Of a stretch of DNA of 64,000 bases, positions 9,488-18,878 are shown piece by piece. Both the position numbers and the translations under genes were made by a program. Where the stretch lies: positions 372,001-436,000 of the forward strand of contig NZ_UGYM01000002.1 in NCBI RefSeq assembly GCF_900456975.1, in the 5' to 3' direction. Below the pieces are notes generated by a model. The model searched no databases and was not told where the DNA came from. It saw only the letters and a program-made list of their open reading frames with translations. Origin of the DNA: Shewanella baltica (GTDB lineage: Bacteria > Pseudomonadota > Gammaproteobacteria > Enterobacterales > Shewanellaceae). Each line of letters opens with the position of its first letter. Within the stretch, counting starts at the first letter, position 1.

Positions 9488-9505
9488 GTTGAATAAAAAT
9501 TCACT
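9488..9505. promoter_or_regulatory. ARG box in the argR-mdh intergenic region
   Basis: TTGAATAAAAATTCACT contains a perfect TGAATAAAAATTCA palindrome (9490-9503), matching the ArgR operator core. A weaker partner (TGAATATTTTTAGAA) starts at 9448. Autoregulation of argR is likely; an effect on mdh is possible but not shown by the sequence. Confidence 0.65.
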
Positions 9506-9703
9506 AATCCCCTGTGGTTAAGCGTTTGCTGGGGGCTTAAAAATACCAATTTGAGTAATTGTTCTACATTGCTTCTAACTTATTCCGGAATTCTTTTGTC
9601 CCACGACTAAGGGATAATTGAAATTGTTGTGACATTCCAGTAATGTGACGCCAACGTAAATTAGATCCATGTCACACATATCCGAGAAATAACGGAGATA
9701 ACT

Positions 9704-10639
9704 ATGAAAGTTGCTGTACTTGGTGCTGCTGGTGGTATCGGCCAGGCTCTTGCCCTACTGTTAAAAACTCAACTGCCTGCGGGTTCACATTTGTCTCTAT
9801 ATGATATCGCACCGGTTACTCCGGGTGTTGCGGTTGACTTGAGCCACATCCCTACTGCTGTTGAAATCAAAGGTTTTGCTGGTGAAGATCCAACGCCTGC
9901 CCTAGTGGGTGCTGACGTTGTTCTAATTTCTGCTGGTGTTGCGCGTAAGCCTGGTATGGATCGTTCAGATCTGTTCAATATCAATGCTGGTATCGTTCGC
10001 AACCTGATCGAAAAAGTAGCGGCAACTTGCCCTACGGCTTTGGTTGGCATTATCACTAACCCAGTCAACACCACTGTCGCTATCGCTGCAGAAGTGATGA
10101 AGAAAGCGGGTGTTTATGATAAGAACCGTCTGTTCGGTATCACGACATTAGACGTGATCCGTTCTGAAACCTTCATCGCCGAATTAAAAGGCCTGAATGT
10201 TGCTGACGTTAAAGTCAATGTGATCGGCGGCCACAGCGGCGTGACCATTCTGCCATTACTGTCTCAAGTTGAAGGCGTGACTTTCACTGACGAAGAAGTG
10301 GCAACGATGACGACTCGTATTCAAAACGCGGGTACAGAAGTGGTTGAAGCTAAAGCCGGTGGCGGTAGCGCGACTCTGTCTATGGGTCAAGCGGCTTGCC
10401 GTTTCGGCCTGTCTTTGGTTCGTGGTCTGCAAGGCGAAGCTAACATCGTTGAATGCGCCTATGTTGACGGCGGCAGCGAGCACGCAGAGTTCTTCGCACA
10501 ACCTGTGCTGTTAGGCAAAAACGGTATTGAAAAAGTACTGCCTTACGGTGAAGTGAGTGCATTCGAAGCTAACGCTCGTGATTCTATGTTAGATACGCTG
10601 AAAGGCGATATCAAACTAGGTGTTGATTTCGTTAAATAA
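9704..10639 (+). CDS. mdh: Malate dehydrogenase (NAD)
   Basis: 311 aa. Rossmann start [20 protein letters not shown]; catalytic region with [13 protein letters not shown] and active-site His177 in the [11 protein letters not shown] segment; substrate arginines in the [12 protein letters not shown] loop. It interconverts malate and oxaloacetate in the TCA cycle as a cytosolic homodimer. Strong SD (CGGAGA) before ATG. It stands alone opposite argR, the conserved gammaproteobacterial arrangement, and is followed by a terminator. Confidence 0.97.
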   Translation: MKVAVLGAAGGIGQALALLLKTQLPAGSHLSLYDIAPVTPGVAVDLSHIPTAVEIKGFAGEDPTPALVGADVVLISAGVARKPGMDRSDLFNINAGIVRNLIEKVAATCPTALVGIITNPVNTTVAIAAEVMKKAGVYDKNRLFGITTLDVIRSETFIAELKGLNVADVKVNVIGGHSGVTILPLLSQVEGVTFTDEEVATMTTRIQNAGTEVVEAKAGGGSATLSMGQAACRFGLSLVRGLQGEANIVECAYVDGGSEHAEFFAQPVLLGKNGIEKVLPYGEVSAFEANARDSMLDTLKGDIKLGVDFVK

Positions 10640-10673
10640 TCTTTCGGATAATCTTTTTAGATTATGACGAATT

Positions 10674-10704
10674 AAAAAACGGAGCCATTGAGCTCCGTTT
10701 TTTT
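10674..10704. terminator. Terminator after mdh
   Basis: AAAACGGAGC-CATTGA-GCTCCGTTTT flanked by A- and T-runs; usable in both directions between the convergent mdh and DCC-family genes. Confidence 0.85.
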
Positions 10705-10735
10705 ATGCCTGCGTTTTACACTTTCTAAAGCTCAT

Positions 10736-11134
10736 TCAGCGGCGTTTGGTGGGAATTTGGCAGTTATCGTCGCAGCGGGCTTTGCCAGTCAGTAAATAGG
10801 ATATTCGGTATCTGTGTTTTGCAAAGCGCAGATAAGTCCAATCGGCCACAGTTTTTATCACGGGCAGGCGTAACAGTTGGATCCAAGCACGTGTGCCTGT
10901 CAGTGCCCACGCTTTACAGGTGACATCTAACCCGAGTAACACTTCGCCCTTTGCGGTTTCACCATGGAGAATAGTATTGGCGTAGTCTTTATCGATATGG
11001 CTGAAACGTTCACTAAAGTCGGATGCATTTAAATCCTCAAGCGCAATCAAGTTGTTGGGATCGCGCGCTTTCAGTTGACGCATTTCGGCGCTACATAATG
11101 GACAGTTACCATCATAAAAAATCCGCAGTTCCAT
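10736..11134 (-). CDS. DUF393 (DCC family) thiol-disulfide-like protein
   Basis: 132 aa from the ATG at 11134, chosen over one nine codons upstream because GAGGTGG lies at proper spacing and family members begin with this strand. It opens with YDGNCPLC: the D-G-x-C-P-x-C motif (Cys11, Cys14) that defines the DCC/DUF393 family, proposed to have a thioredoxin-like fold. The biochemical role is not established. No partner gene is adjacent; the divergent folM is 280 nt away. Confidence 0.8.
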   Translation of the reverse strand: MELRIFYDGNCPLCSAEMRQLKARDPNNLIALEDLNASDFSERFSHIDKDYANTILHGETAKGEVLLGLDVTCKAWALTGTRAWIQLLRLPVIKTVADWTYLRFAKHRYRISYLLTGKARCDDNCQIPTKRR

Positions 11135-11417
11135 CGGGTCCACCTCTGATGACTTGATCACAATACTTGGTCTAAGCTCTTGGCTTGTGCACTTAAGCTT
11201 GGTTTCTTATAACCTATACGCAGATTAAAGGGTTTTAGATCGCAGCTGATTTTAGATCAACGCTGATTTTAAATTGAATCCGCGCCTCATTTGGCTTTTT
11301 GTTAGGTTAAATTCAAATGAGTACAGTAACATCTTGGTTATTCATAAGGTTAACTTGATTGCTTGCTTTTAAGTGAACAAGGTAAAGCCTGACAAATAAC
11401 GACTCAAAAGGATAGGT

Positions 11418-12164
11418 ATGACATCTCCCATCATAATCACAGGCGTGGGTAAACGCATAGGTTACGCCTTAGCCAAACATTTTCTCGCCCAAGGTCAGCA
11501 GGTGATTGGTACTTATCGCAGCCATTACGATAGCATTGATGAGCTGAACGCTTTAGGTGCGACTCTGTATCCCTGCGATTTTTATGACGATGGCCAAGTG
11601 CAAGCCTTAATTGATGAGTTAACTCAACTGCCTCAAATTCGCGCCATTATTCACAATGCTTCGGACTGGCTGCCTGATCCTGTTCTTACTACGAATGAGC
11701 CTTTAAAGAGTAACACTTTTGCGCCGAGCGAAGTGCTGCAGCGGATGATGCAAGTGCATGTGAGCGTGCCCTATCAGTTGAACTTGGCCTTAGAGGCGCA
11801 GCTACGTGTCGCTGCTTGCGATGAAATCGGCGGCAGTGATGTGATTCATATTACCGATTACGTGGCAGAGAAGGGCAGTCAGAAGCACATAGCCTATGCC
11901 GCCAGTAAAGCCGCGCTGCACAATATGACGCTATCCTTTGCCGCCAAATTTGCGCCCGAGGTGAAAGTGAATTCGATTGCGCCGGCGATGATCCTATTTA
12001 ATACGGGTGATGACGCCGCCTATCAGCAAAAAACCTTAGCCAAAGCGCTGTTGCCGAAAGAGGCGGGGAATGCGGAGATTATCGAACTCGTGGACTACCT
12101 ACTTAATAGCCGCTACGTCACAGGTCGTTGCCATAATGTCGACGGCGGTCGCCAGTTAAAATAG
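11418..12164 (+). CDS. folM: Dihydromonapterin reductase / dihydrofolate reductase (SDR)
   Basis: 248 aa short-chain dehydrogenase. NADP-binding ITGVGKRIGYALA near the N-terminus (the TGxxxRIG variant typical of FolM and pteridine reductases), catalytic YAASKAA (Tyr-x3-Lys, about residues 160-166), and a C-terminal NVDGGR tail. FolM reduces dihydromonapterin and, weakly, dihydrofolate. It converges on ygfA, another folate gene, 30 nt downstream. SD AAGGA precedes the ATG. The assignment rests on the RIG motif and overall resemblance; other pteridine-reducing SDRs are possible. Confidence 0.8.
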   Translation: MTSPIIITGVGKRIGYALAKHFLAQGQQVIGTYRSHYDSIDELNALGATLYPCDFYDDGQVQALIDELTQLPQIRAIIHNASDWLPDPVLTTNEPLKSNTFAPSEVLQRMMQVHVSVPYQLNLALEAQLRVAACDEIGGSDVIHITDYVAEKGSQKHIAYAASKAALHNMTLSFAAKFAPEVKVNSIAPAMILFNTGDDAAYQQKTLAKALLPKEAGNAEIIELVDYLLNSRYVTGRCHNVDGGRQLK

Positions 12165-12194
12165 TCATTTGATTTTTCGAAAACAGCCAGTGGC

Positions 12195-12902
12195 TTAGAA
12201 CGTCAGTACGCGACTTGGGGTGATGATGAATGGCAAAGGCACATCCCAATGCTCGCAGGGTAAACTCACAACTTGCTGACAGTCGTGGGCATAACCCATA
12301 GGCAAAGGTTTACCTTTAAGCTGCCAGTTTGCCAGCGTCCTATCGTAATAACCGCCGCCCATGCCCATGCGATTCCCCATTAAATCAAACGCCACTAAGG
12401 GCGTGATAACCACATCTAGCTCAGTTACTGGGATAATGGCGCGCACATCTAACTTAGGTTCTAAGATGCCGAATTGATTCGCCTGCATCGGGGTATCAGC
12501 ACTGTAATGCAGGAATAACAGTTGCCCAGCATTGAAGGGATGCAACCTTGGCAGATAGGTGTGAATACCCAATTGCCACAGCGCAGCGATCAGCGGCGGC
12601 GTGGCGAGTTCGCCATCGTGGGTGAGATAAAGCGCCACATGTTGCGCATTTTGGGCCTGCAATGCATCGAGCATTCGTTGGCTGGCGCTTAAGCTTGCTT
12701 GGGTTTGCTCGCTTTCTGAAAGGGATTTGCGGGCGGTACGAATGCTTTTGCGTAACTGATTGCGGCTTTCTTGCGTATGAATGGCGATATTTGCCGCATG
12801 GCTTGCGACATCAGTCATTTCACCAACAGCAGCAACCTCTACGGCAAGGTGCGCCGTGTCGCTTTTTGGGGGGAAATGAGAAAGTTTGGAGGATGTAGAC
12901 AT
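12195..12902 (-). CDS. ygfA: 5-formyltetrahydrofolate cyclo-ligase
   Basis: 235 aa as given. The core (from RNQLRKSIRTARKSLS onward) matches YgfA/MTHFS, with the signature GMGGGYYDRTLA and the PLVAFD strand. It converts 5-formyl-THF to 5,10-methenyl-THF using ATP. The first ~45 residues have no counterpart in E. coli YgfA; another in-frame ATG lies at 12821, so the start is uncertain. I keep 12902 because GGGGAG lies about 11 nt upstream. That Shine-Dalgarno is inside the 3' stem of 6S RNA, which lies directly upstream on the same strand, the classic ssrS-ygfA arrangement. Confidence 0.88.
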   Translation of the reverse strand: MSTSSKLSHFPPKSDTAHLAVEVAAVGEMTDVASHAANIAIHTQESRNQLRKSIRTARKSLSESEQTQASLSASQRMLDALQAQNAQHVALYLTHDGELATPPLIAALWQLGIHTYLPRLHPFNAGQLLFLHYSADTPMQANQFGILEPKLDVRAIIPVTELDVVITPLVAFDLMGNRMGMGGGYYDRTLANWQLKGKPLPMGYAHDCQQVVSLPCEHWDVPLPFIITPSRVLTF

Positions 12903-12908
12903 AAATTA

Positions 12909-13094
12909 AGATGCTCCCCAGAATGCCGCTACCGGTGTAGCCCTTGAACCGTAGGTTCAAGGCGGGTAAATGATTACCTCCTAAGGCTTCTCGGTACAAG
13001 CCGAGCATGCACAATGTCAGTAAAGCATTCACCCTGAGATAAAAATTATCGGCACAGGGACATTACCAGTTGGCATGCATCCCAGGGAGCAAAA
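12909..13094 (-). ncRNA. ssrS: 6S RNA
   Basis: Reading the minus strand, the ~186-nt segment shows the 6S RNA hallmarks: closing stem strands near GCTCCCTGGGATG (5') and CATTCTGGGGAGC (3'), the conserved CCTGTGCCGATA block, the GCATGCTCGG...CCGAGAAGCC arm, and the CCTTGAACC-tac-GGTTCAAGG hairpin. These align with E. coli SsrS in order and spacing. It folds into an open-promoter mimic that sequesters sigma70-RNA polymerase in stationary phase. It lies between zapA and ygfA, as in other gammaproteobacteria, and is probably co-transcribed with ygfA. Ends are approximate (plus or minus 5 nt). Confidence 0.93.
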
Positions 13095-13208
13095 CGGTAT
13101 TGAATCGCTAAAACATTGGTTTATTTAGATAAGCCAGTTTAGCCATTCACTGTGCGTCAGTCGGTTTAACTCAAATGGTGTTAAATCACCAAGGCGCACA
13201 GTTTAAAT

Positions 13209-13511
13209 CTATTTAGTTGAACGCTCAACTAAGGCATTTTCGAGGGTCGACTGCAGCAAGCTGATCCTGTCGTCCATCTGTTGCATGTAATGCTTATTTT
13301 TTTGCTTTTCTTGGAACAACTCGTGTCCAATATTCAGCGCCGCCATAATGGCAATTTCTTCGCGGCTTAGGCTATTGGTTCGGGTTTTTAACGCTGTGAG
13401 TTGTTGTTCAACTCCCAACGCTACCGTACGTAAGGCATCCTCTTGACCTTTCGGGCAAGCGATAGAGTAGGTGCGCCCAAGTAGGGTAATTTCAACAGCA
13501 CTGTTACTCAT
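13209..13511 (-). CDS. zapA: Cell division protein ZapA
   Basis: 100 aa. The N-terminal half (VEITLLGRTYSIACPKGQEDALRTVA) is the ZapA globular domain; residues about 55-95 form a coiled coil ending in DRISLLQSTLENAL. ZapA bundles FtsZ protofilaments at midcell. Its position upstream of 6S RNA and ygfA, with ygfB divergent, is the conserved gammaproteobacterial layout. Confidence 0.93.
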   Translation of the reverse strand: MSNSAVEITLLGRTYSIACPKGQEDALRTVALGVEQQLTALKTRTNSLSREEIAIMAALNIGHELFQEKQKNKHYMQQMDDRISLLQSTLENALVERSTK

Positions 13512-13746
13512 GTCGCGGGTGATCCTTTCGTTAGCCTCTTAGGGCGGACTATATAGGGCTGATATTAAAAGTGCAAGGTAAGCCGCAAATGGATTGGTCT
13601 TTGGCGGTTTTGTTTGCTGTTTGTGTGAGCAGTTGGATAATTTTTTATCAGGGTGTGGCCGATTTCGCCATTATTGGGATTCAGTATTGGTTCAAGTCTT
13701 TATCTCTGCTAGCATTGCTGCTGGAAAAATCTTATTGGGATCTGAC

Positions 13747-14322
13747 ATGGCAACCCCTCCTTCGTTACGTATCGACAGCTTAAAACTCGCCTTAGATGCG
13801 GCTGAAATCGGCCAACATCCGGTAGAAGTTCACGGTGCTTTAGTCGGTTTAATTTGCGGTGGTGTAGCGCAAACTGGCGACACTTGGATCAAGCCTTTAT
13901 TTGACTTGATGAACGATGGTCAACCTTTGCCAGCGCAGTTGCACCAATTAGTGTGTGATTTGTTTAATGATTCTGTCGCGCGTTTAGTGGATTTTGAATT
14001 TGGTTTCATGCCGTTGTTGCCCGAAGAAGAAGAGCCGCTCAGCCAACGTGTTGAAGCCTTGTCCCTTTGGACCCAAAGCTTTTTGACTGGCATGGCAATT
14101 ATTCAGCCGAAACTGAATCAAGCCTCGGCAGAAGTGCGTGAAGTGATCAAAGACTTGGCGGAAATTGCCCAAGTCGAATTTGATGTTGCCGACGATGAAG
14201 AATCCGAAGCCGCTTACACTGAACTACTCGAGTTTGTGCGCATCGCCGCCATTATGTGTTACTCGGAGTTTGGCCCTGAGATCCCGCTTGGCGAGACTGA
14301 CGATACTGCGGTGGTGCATTAA
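13747..14322 (+). CDS. ygfB: YgfB/UPF0149 family protein
   Basis: 191 aa from the ATG at 13747. Longer in-frame starts (13594) add 51 residues overlapping the upstream region with no family similarity. An all-alpha YecA/YgfB protein: ALDAAEIGQHPVEVHGALVGLICGG is the family's N-terminal signature, followed by an acidic C-terminal half (EEEEPLSQRVEALSLW...). The E. coli protein is structurally known but of uncertain role. In E. coli the next gene is pepP; here ubiH follows after 190 nt. Confidence 0.88.
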   Translation: MATPPSLRIDSLKLALDAAEIGQHPVEVHGALVGLICGGVAQTGDTWIKPLFDLMNDGQPLPAQLHQLVCDLFNDSVARLVDFEFGFMPLLPEEEEPLSQRVEALSLWTQSFLTGMAIIQPKLNQASAEVREVIKDLAEIAQVEFDVADDEESEAAYTELLEFVRIAAIMCYSEFGPEIPLGETDDTAVVH

Positions 14323-14394
14323 TTTACCGCGATTGTTTAGCGCTTAGGTTTAATGCTTAGGTTAAATGCTTAATAAGTTAACGCAGTAGTGGCT

Positions 14395-14420
14395 TCATTT
14401 GATATCAAAGGCGGGCAAAC
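14395..14420. repeat. Inverted repeat between ygfB and ubiH
   Basis: TCAAAGGCGGG-CAAA-CCTGCCTTTGA (one mismatch) forms a hairpin without a T-tract, at the place where pepP sits in relatives. Flanking short direct repeats: GCTTAGGTT twice at about 14341-14368, and ATAGCACTG twice at about 14435-14467. No ORF of useful size remains in this gap. Confidence 0.5.
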
Positions 14421-14512
14421 CTGCCTTTGAATCCATAGCACTGGTGTTTTTGAGTGCATAGCACTGATGTTTAATGGCATTAGTGAAATGCCAAAGCTTG
14501 AATGAGATCCCC

Positions 14513-15739
14513 ATGACGGCCACAAATCACATGGATACTTCAGTTCAACACGTCGACATCGCGATTGTAGGCGGTGCGATGGCGGGGGCGACGCTCGCGT
14601 TGGCTCTCGCGCGTCTTTCTTTATCCGCAGCTAGGCCGCTTTCCATCGCCTTAATCGAGGCGCACCTTCCTGATAAACAACATCCCGGATTCGATGCTCG
14701 CTCCATCGCTATCGCCCATGGTTCTATTTTCGAATTATCCCGTTTAGGCCTCTGGCCAAAGCTCGCCCATTTGGGCACGGCGATTGAAAATATCCATGTA
14801 TCGGATCGCGGCCACTTTGGCATGACAGAACTCAATGCCGCGCAGTTTCATTTAGAGGCCTTAGGCCAAGTGGTCGAGCTTGAGCGTGTCGGCCAAGTGT
14901 TGTTTAACGAGTTGAATAAGAGCGAGGTAAAACTCTATTGCCCCGCCAAGCTTGCCCAAGTGGAACCCGCCGTTGAAGGCCACACCTTAGTGCTCGACAC
15001 GGGCGAGCGCCTTAAAGCAAAACTCGTGGTCGCCGCCGATGGTCTGCAATCCAAAGTGCGCAGCAGTTTTGCTTTGCCCGTGACCCAAGTGGCTTTTGAG
15101 CAAACCGCGATTATTGCCAATATTCAAACCGACAAGCCGCATCAACATTGGGCCTATGAGCGCTTTACCCAAACGGGTCCCTTAGCGTTGTTGCCTATGG
15201 GCGATAGCCAAGGTCAACCTCGCTTATCCCTGGTGTGGGCGCTCGATGATGCACGGGCTAAACAGATGCAAACCGCGCCTAAAACGGAATTTTTAGCGGC
15301 GCTGCAGCAGGCCTTTGGTTATCGTGCGGGCACGTTTATCGATGTCAGCGCGCGCCATGCGTATCCGCTTAATTTGTCGTATATGCCAAGGCCAATTCAT
15401 CACAGATGTGTGTTTATTGGCAATGCGGCGCAGACGCTGCATCCAATTGCGGGGCAAGGATTTAACTTAGGCCTGCGGGATGTAGTGAGCTTACTTGAGG
15501 TGCTCAAAACGGCGCTAGATCAGGGTGATGATATCGGCTCCGCCGCCGTGACCCATGCTTATCTCAATGCCCGCGAGCACGACAGAAACAGCACTATCCG
15601 GAATATCGAATTTTTAGTCCGTGGCTTTTCAAACCAATACTGGCCGATGGCGCTGGGTCGTAACTTAGGCTTGCGCTTATTATCTTGGTTTCCGCCACTT
15701 AAAACCCCCGTTGCTCAAAAGGCGATGGGCTGGAAATAA
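14513..15739 (+). CDS. ubiH: 2-octaprenyl-6-methoxyphenol hydroxylase
   Basis: 408 aa from the ATG at 14513; an upstream ATG at 14474 adds 13 residues without similarity. FAD-dependent aromatic hydroxylase: dinucleotide-binding IAIVGGAMAGATLALALA at the N-terminus, the mid-protein VVAADGLQSKVR (DG motif), and GNAAQTLHPIAGQGFNLGLRD, the FAD-ribityl motif of the UbiH/COQ6 family. It hydroxylates the ring in ubiquinone biosynthesis. A second paralogue follows after 44 nt, reproducing the E. coli ubiH-ubiI pair. UbiH is assigned by its first position and its GG(A/T)MAGA motif. Confidence 0.85.
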   Translation: MTATNHMDTSVQHVDIAIVGGAMAGATLALALARLSLSAARPLSIALIEAHLPDKQHPGFDARSIAIAHGSIFELSRLGLWPKLAHLGTAIENIHVSDRGHFGMTELNAAQFHLEALGQVVELERVGQVLFNELNKSEVKLYCPAKLAQVEPAVEGHTLVLDTGERLKAKLVVAADGLQSKVRSSFALPVTQVAFEQTAIIANIQTDKPHQHWAYERFTQTGPLALLPMGDSQGQPRLSLVWALDDARAKQMQTAPKTEFLAALQQAFGYRAGTFIDVSARHAYPLNLSYMPRPIHHRCVFIGNAAQTLHPIAGQGFNLGLRDVVSLLEVLKTALDQGDDIGSAAVTHAYLNAREHDRNSTIRNIEFLVRGFSNQYWPMALGRNLGLRLLSWFPPLKTPVAQKAMGWK

Positions 15740-15783
15740 CTCGCTTTTCATTACTGGTATCGCAACGCGAAAAGGATGTACCC

Positions 15784-16992
15784 ATGTTAAGTTCACAAGC
15801 CTATGACATCGCCATTGTGGGTGGCGGCATGGTGGGACTCGCCACCGCGATTGGATTGGCACAGGCCAATCTTAATGTCGTCGTTATCGATGCGGGCCAC
15901 ACGGATGCCGTTGTCGGCGAGCCGCGTTTACGGGTGAGCGCCATCAATAAGGCGAGTCAGCGCTTGTTAGAAAACTTAGGTGCATGGACTTATTTAGACA
16001 CTTCCCGTGCCACGCCTTATCAAAAAATGGCGGTGTGGGATAAAGACGGTTTCGGCAAAATTGCCTTTGACGCCAACAGCATCAGCGAAACCAGTCTCGG
16101 CGCGATTATCGAAAACGATGCCATTAGCTTTGCGCTGGCGAAACGCGTCGGTGAGTTTGACAATATCACTCATATTGAAAACCAACGCTTAGAACGCATT
16201 GCCTTTGGCGAGCGCGAAGCTTGGCTGACCCTCGCCAATGGCGACAACGTAAGTGCCGCCTTGGTGATCGCCGCCGATGGCGCCAACTCTTGGGTGCGTG
16301 AGCAATGTAAGATCCCGCTGACATTTTGGGATTACGGCCACCACGCAATCGTCGCGACGATCCGCACCGAAATGCCGCACCTTGCCACCGCCCGCCAAGT
16401 GTTTTTAAAGGACGGCCCGTTAGCATTTTTACCTTTGTATGAAGACAATCTCTGCTCCATCGTCTGGTCGGTGCCGCCCGAGCGCGCCAATGAATTATTA
16501 GCAATGGACAAAGTGCAATTCGAGCGCAACTTAACCGCGGCTTTTGACGGTCGTTTGGGGATTTGTCAGCTGGAAAGCGAGCGCCAAGCCTTTCCATTAC
16601 GGATGCGCTACGCCCGCCATTTTGCCCGCCACCGTTTAGTGTTGGCAGGCGACGCCGCCCACACTATCCATCCGCTGGCGGGCCAAGGGGTGAACCTTGG
16701 CTTTTTAGATGCGGCCAGCATCATCGAAGTCATCAGCGAATTACAGCAAGCGGGTAAAGATATCGGCGATTATGCCCAGCTGCGCGCACTGGAACGTTGG
16801 CGTAAAGCCGATGCAATGGAGATGATTGCGGCGATGGAAGGCTTTAAACGCTTATTCGAAGGGACGAATCCGCTTAAAAAAGCGATCCGCGATCTGGGCT
16901 TAAATCTGGTTGATAATGTCGCTGGGCTGAAAACAGTGTTCATACAACAGGCCATGGGCAATAAGTCGGCGCTGCCTAAGTTATGTCGTTAG
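15784..16992 (+). CDS. ubiI: Ubiquinone ring hydroxylase, UbiI/VisC-like
   Basis: 402 aa, paralogous to the preceding gene. FAD-binding IAIVGGGMVGLATAIGLA, VIAADGANSWVR, and LAGDAAHTIHPLAGQGVNLGFLDAA. UbiH-family enzymes share these; being second in the ubiH-ubiI-gcvT order suggests the C5-hydroxylase UbiI (VisC), but UbiF cannot be excluded by eye. SD AAAGGAT 8 nt before ATG. Long antisense reading frames across this gene reflect its codon usage and are not separate genes. Confidence 0.83.
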   Translation: MLSSQAYDIAIVGGGMVGLATAIGLAQANLNVVVIDAGHTDAVVGEPRLRVSAINKASQRLLENLGAWTYLDTSRATPYQKMAVWDKDGFGKIAFDANSISETSLGAIIENDAISFALAKRVGEFDNITHIENQRLERIAFGEREAWLTLANGDNVSAALVIAADGANSWVREQCKIPLTFWDYGHHAIVATIRTEMPHLATARQVFLKDGPLAFLPLYEDNLCSIVWSVPPERANELLAMDKVQFERNLTAAFDGRLGICQLESERQAFPLRMRYARHFARHRLVLAGDAAHTIHPLAGQGVNLGFLDAASIIEVISELQQAGKDIGDYAQLRALERWRKADAMEMIAAMEGFKRLFEGTNPLKKAIRDLGLNLVDNVAGLKTVFIQQAMGNKSALPKLCR

Positions 16993-17069
16993 CCTCGGTT
17001 GCGCTAATGTGATCAGAATTGCCGCTAATATCAGCATATTGACTGCAAGCTGCGCAAATCTGGTCTTCG

Positions 17070-17210
17070 CATGTAAAAAAATTACATGTTAAAGATGAGA
17101 AAATCTAATGGCACTGACTTCGGATTAGAAAAATCTCCTGTATACAAATTTGTGACGCAAGGTATAATTTCGCCGCATTTTAGACCCTAGTATCTACACC
17201 CTACACTAGG
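17070..17210 (+). promoter_or_regulatory. Promoter and leader region of gcvTHP
   Basis: Three elements are visible. CATGTAA-AAAAA-TTACATG (17070-17088) is a perfect 7-bp inverted repeat that could bind a regulator. TATAAT at 17163-17168 is a perfect -10 hexamer, although no good -35 is at 17 bp. CCTAGT...ACTAGG (17186-17210) is an inverted repeat in the likely 5' leader. E. coli gcv is controlled by GcvA, Lrp and PurR; I cannot assign these sites. No glycine riboswitch core is seen. Confidence 0.4.
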
Positions 17211-17246
17211 CAGAGACCTGAAAAAGGCCGCAAAAAAGGGATAACA

Positions 17247-18341
17247 ATGGCTAACAAAACTATTCTGTTTAACAAGCACTTAGAATCAAACGCTAAGATG
17301 GTCGACTTCCACGGTTGGGACATGCCTCTCAACTATGGCTCACAAATCGAAGAACACAATGCCGTGCGTCAAGACGCGGGTATGTTCGACGTTTCCCACA
17401 TGACAGTGGTTGATGTGATTGGTAACGACGCTTGTGCATTTCTGCGTAAGTTGCTGGCAAACGATGTGGCTAAGCTTAAAGTTCCAGGTAAAGCCTTATA
17501 CGGCGGCATGTTAGACGAAAATGCTGGCGTCATCGACGACCTCATCACTTACTATCTCACTGACACTAACTACCGCGTGGTAGTGAACTCAGCGACCCGC
17601 GAAAAAGATCTCGCTTGGATCGCCAAGCAATCCCAAGGTTTTGATGTCACTGTGACTGAGCGTCCAGAGCTGGCGATGATCGCCGTTCAAGGTCCTAACG
17701 CTAAAGCGAAAGCCGCAGCCGTGTTCAGTGCCGAGCAAAACGCCGCCATCGAAGGCATGAAACCTTTCTTCGGTAAGCAAGCCGGTTCTCTGTTTATTGC
17801 GACTACGGGTTACACAGGCGAAGCAGGCTACGAAATTATCGTCCCAGAAAACGAAGCAGAGGCCATGTGGCAAGCATTGTTAGATCAAGGTGTTAAACCT
17901 TGTGGTCTCGGTGCCCGTGACACACTGCGTCTCGAAGCCGGCATGAATCTTTACGGCTTAGACATGGACGAAACCATCAACCCATTGGCCGCCAACATGG
18001 GCTGGACCATCGCATGGGAACCGAGCGACCGTGACTTCATCGGCCGTAAAGCCCTCGAAACACTTCGCGATGCCGGAACCGACAAACTTGTTGGTCTAGT
18101 GATGGAAGAAAAGGGCGTGTTACGCCATGATATGCCAGTATTTTTCACCGACTCAGCCGGTGTTGAGCACCAAGGCGTGATTACCAGCGGTACTTTCTCG
18201 CCAACATTGGGCTATTCTATTGCGATGGCGCGTGTTCCTAACTCAATTGGGGATACGGCGGAAGTCGAAATGCGTAAAAAACGTGTGGCTGTTAGAGTAG
18301 TAGCGCCAAACTTTGTGCGCAACGGTAAACAAGCATTTTAA
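17247..18341 (+). CDS. gcvT: Glycine cleavage system T protein (aminomethyltransferase)
   Basis: 364 aa, normal GcvT length. Conserved N-terminal features ([31 protein letters not shown]), the central [11 protein letters not shown] folate/lipoyl-arm region, and the C-terminal [22 protein letters not shown] protein transfers the aminomethyl carbon from lipoyl-H protein to THF, giving 5,10-methylene-THF and ammonia. First gene of gcvT-gcvH-gcvP; 25 nt separates it from gcvH. SD AAGGG before the ATG. Confidence 0.96.
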   Translation: MANKTILFNKHLESNAKMVDFHGWDMPLNYGSQIEEHNAVRQDAGMFDVSHMTVVDVIGNDACAFLRKLLANDVAKLKVPGKALYGGMLDENAGVIDDLITYYLTDTNYRVVVNSATREKDLAWIAKQSQGFDVTVTERPELAMIAVQGPNAKAKAAAVFSAEQNAAIEGMKPFFGKQAGSLFIATTGYTGEAGYEIIVPENEAEAMWQALLDQGVKPCGLGARDTLRLEAGMNLYGLDMDETINPLAANMGWTIAWEPSDRDFIGRKALETLRDAGTDKLVGLVMEEKGVLRHDMPVFFTDSAGVEHQGVITSGTFSPTLGYSIAMARVPNSIGDTAEVEMRKKRVAVRVVAPNFVRNGKQAF

Positions 18342-18366
18342 AAAAACGGAACAAGGAACAAGAACA

Positions 18367-18756
18367 ATGAGCAATATTCCGACAGAACTGAAATACGCCT
18401 CTTCACACGAATGGATCCGCAAGGAAGAAGACGGCAGCTACACAGTAGGTATCACTGAACATGCCCAAGAGCTGTTAGGTGACATGGTTTTCGTTGAACT
18501 CCCAGAAGTTGGCGACACTGTAACTGCGGGTGAAGACTGTGCTGTAGCTGAATCAGTAAAAGCGGCGTCTGACATTTATGCCCCAATTTCTGGCGAAGTG
18601 ATTGCCGTGAACGAAGCGCTGGAAGATTCTCCAGAACTCGTTAACAGCAGCGCTTACGGCGAAGGCTGGTTCTTCCGCGTAATGCCTTCTGACGAATCAG
18701 AAGTCGACGCCCTGCTGGATGCCGAAGGCTACCAAGCTGTAATCGACGAAGATTAA
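18367..18756 (+). CDS. gcvH: Glycine cleavage system H protein
   Basis: 129 aa from the ATG at 18367, with AAGGA upstream; the longer frame starting at 18313 overlaps gcvT and lacks support. Lipoyl carrier fold with Lys65 in the [13 protein letters not shown] motif as the lipoylation site. It shuttles the aminomethyl group between P and T proteins and hands the reduced lipoamide to L protein, which is not encoded here. A hairpin follows it before gcvP. Confidence 0.96.
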   Translation: MSNIPTELKYASSHEWIRKEEDGSYTVGITEHAQELLGDMVFVELPEVGDTVTAGEDCAVAESVKAASDIYAPISGEVIAVNEALEDSPELVNSSAYGEGWFFRVMPSDESEVDALLDAEGYQAVIDED

Positions 18757-18766
18757 TCGTCGACGC

Positions 18767-18797
18767 TAACGAAGCCCTGAGGGGCTTCGTTTGTTTT
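18767..18797 (+). terminator. Hairpin between gcvH and gcvP
   Basis: ACGAAGCCC-TGA-GGGGCTTCGT with an interrupted T-run (TTGTTTT). Probably a partial terminator setting the gcvTH to gcvP ratio, since gcvP follows 122 nt after gcvH. Confidence 0.7.
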
Positions 18798-18878
18798 AGC
18801 GCAAGATTGACATAACAACAGCCCGTTAATCAGTACCCTACAGTTCTGAATTTCGGCAAATCTGGAACAAGGTTTATC

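Noticed and set aside
16166..16597. 143-codon ORF antisense to the ubiI-like gene
   Set aside because: Low-complexity Arg/Pro-rich shadow frame with no ribosome binding site, opposite a clearly functional FAD enzyme.
16993..17246. Glycine riboswitch before gcvT
   Set aside because: The conserved glycine aptamer core (GGAGAG ... tandem aptamers) is not visible; only short inverted repeats and a TATAAT are present.
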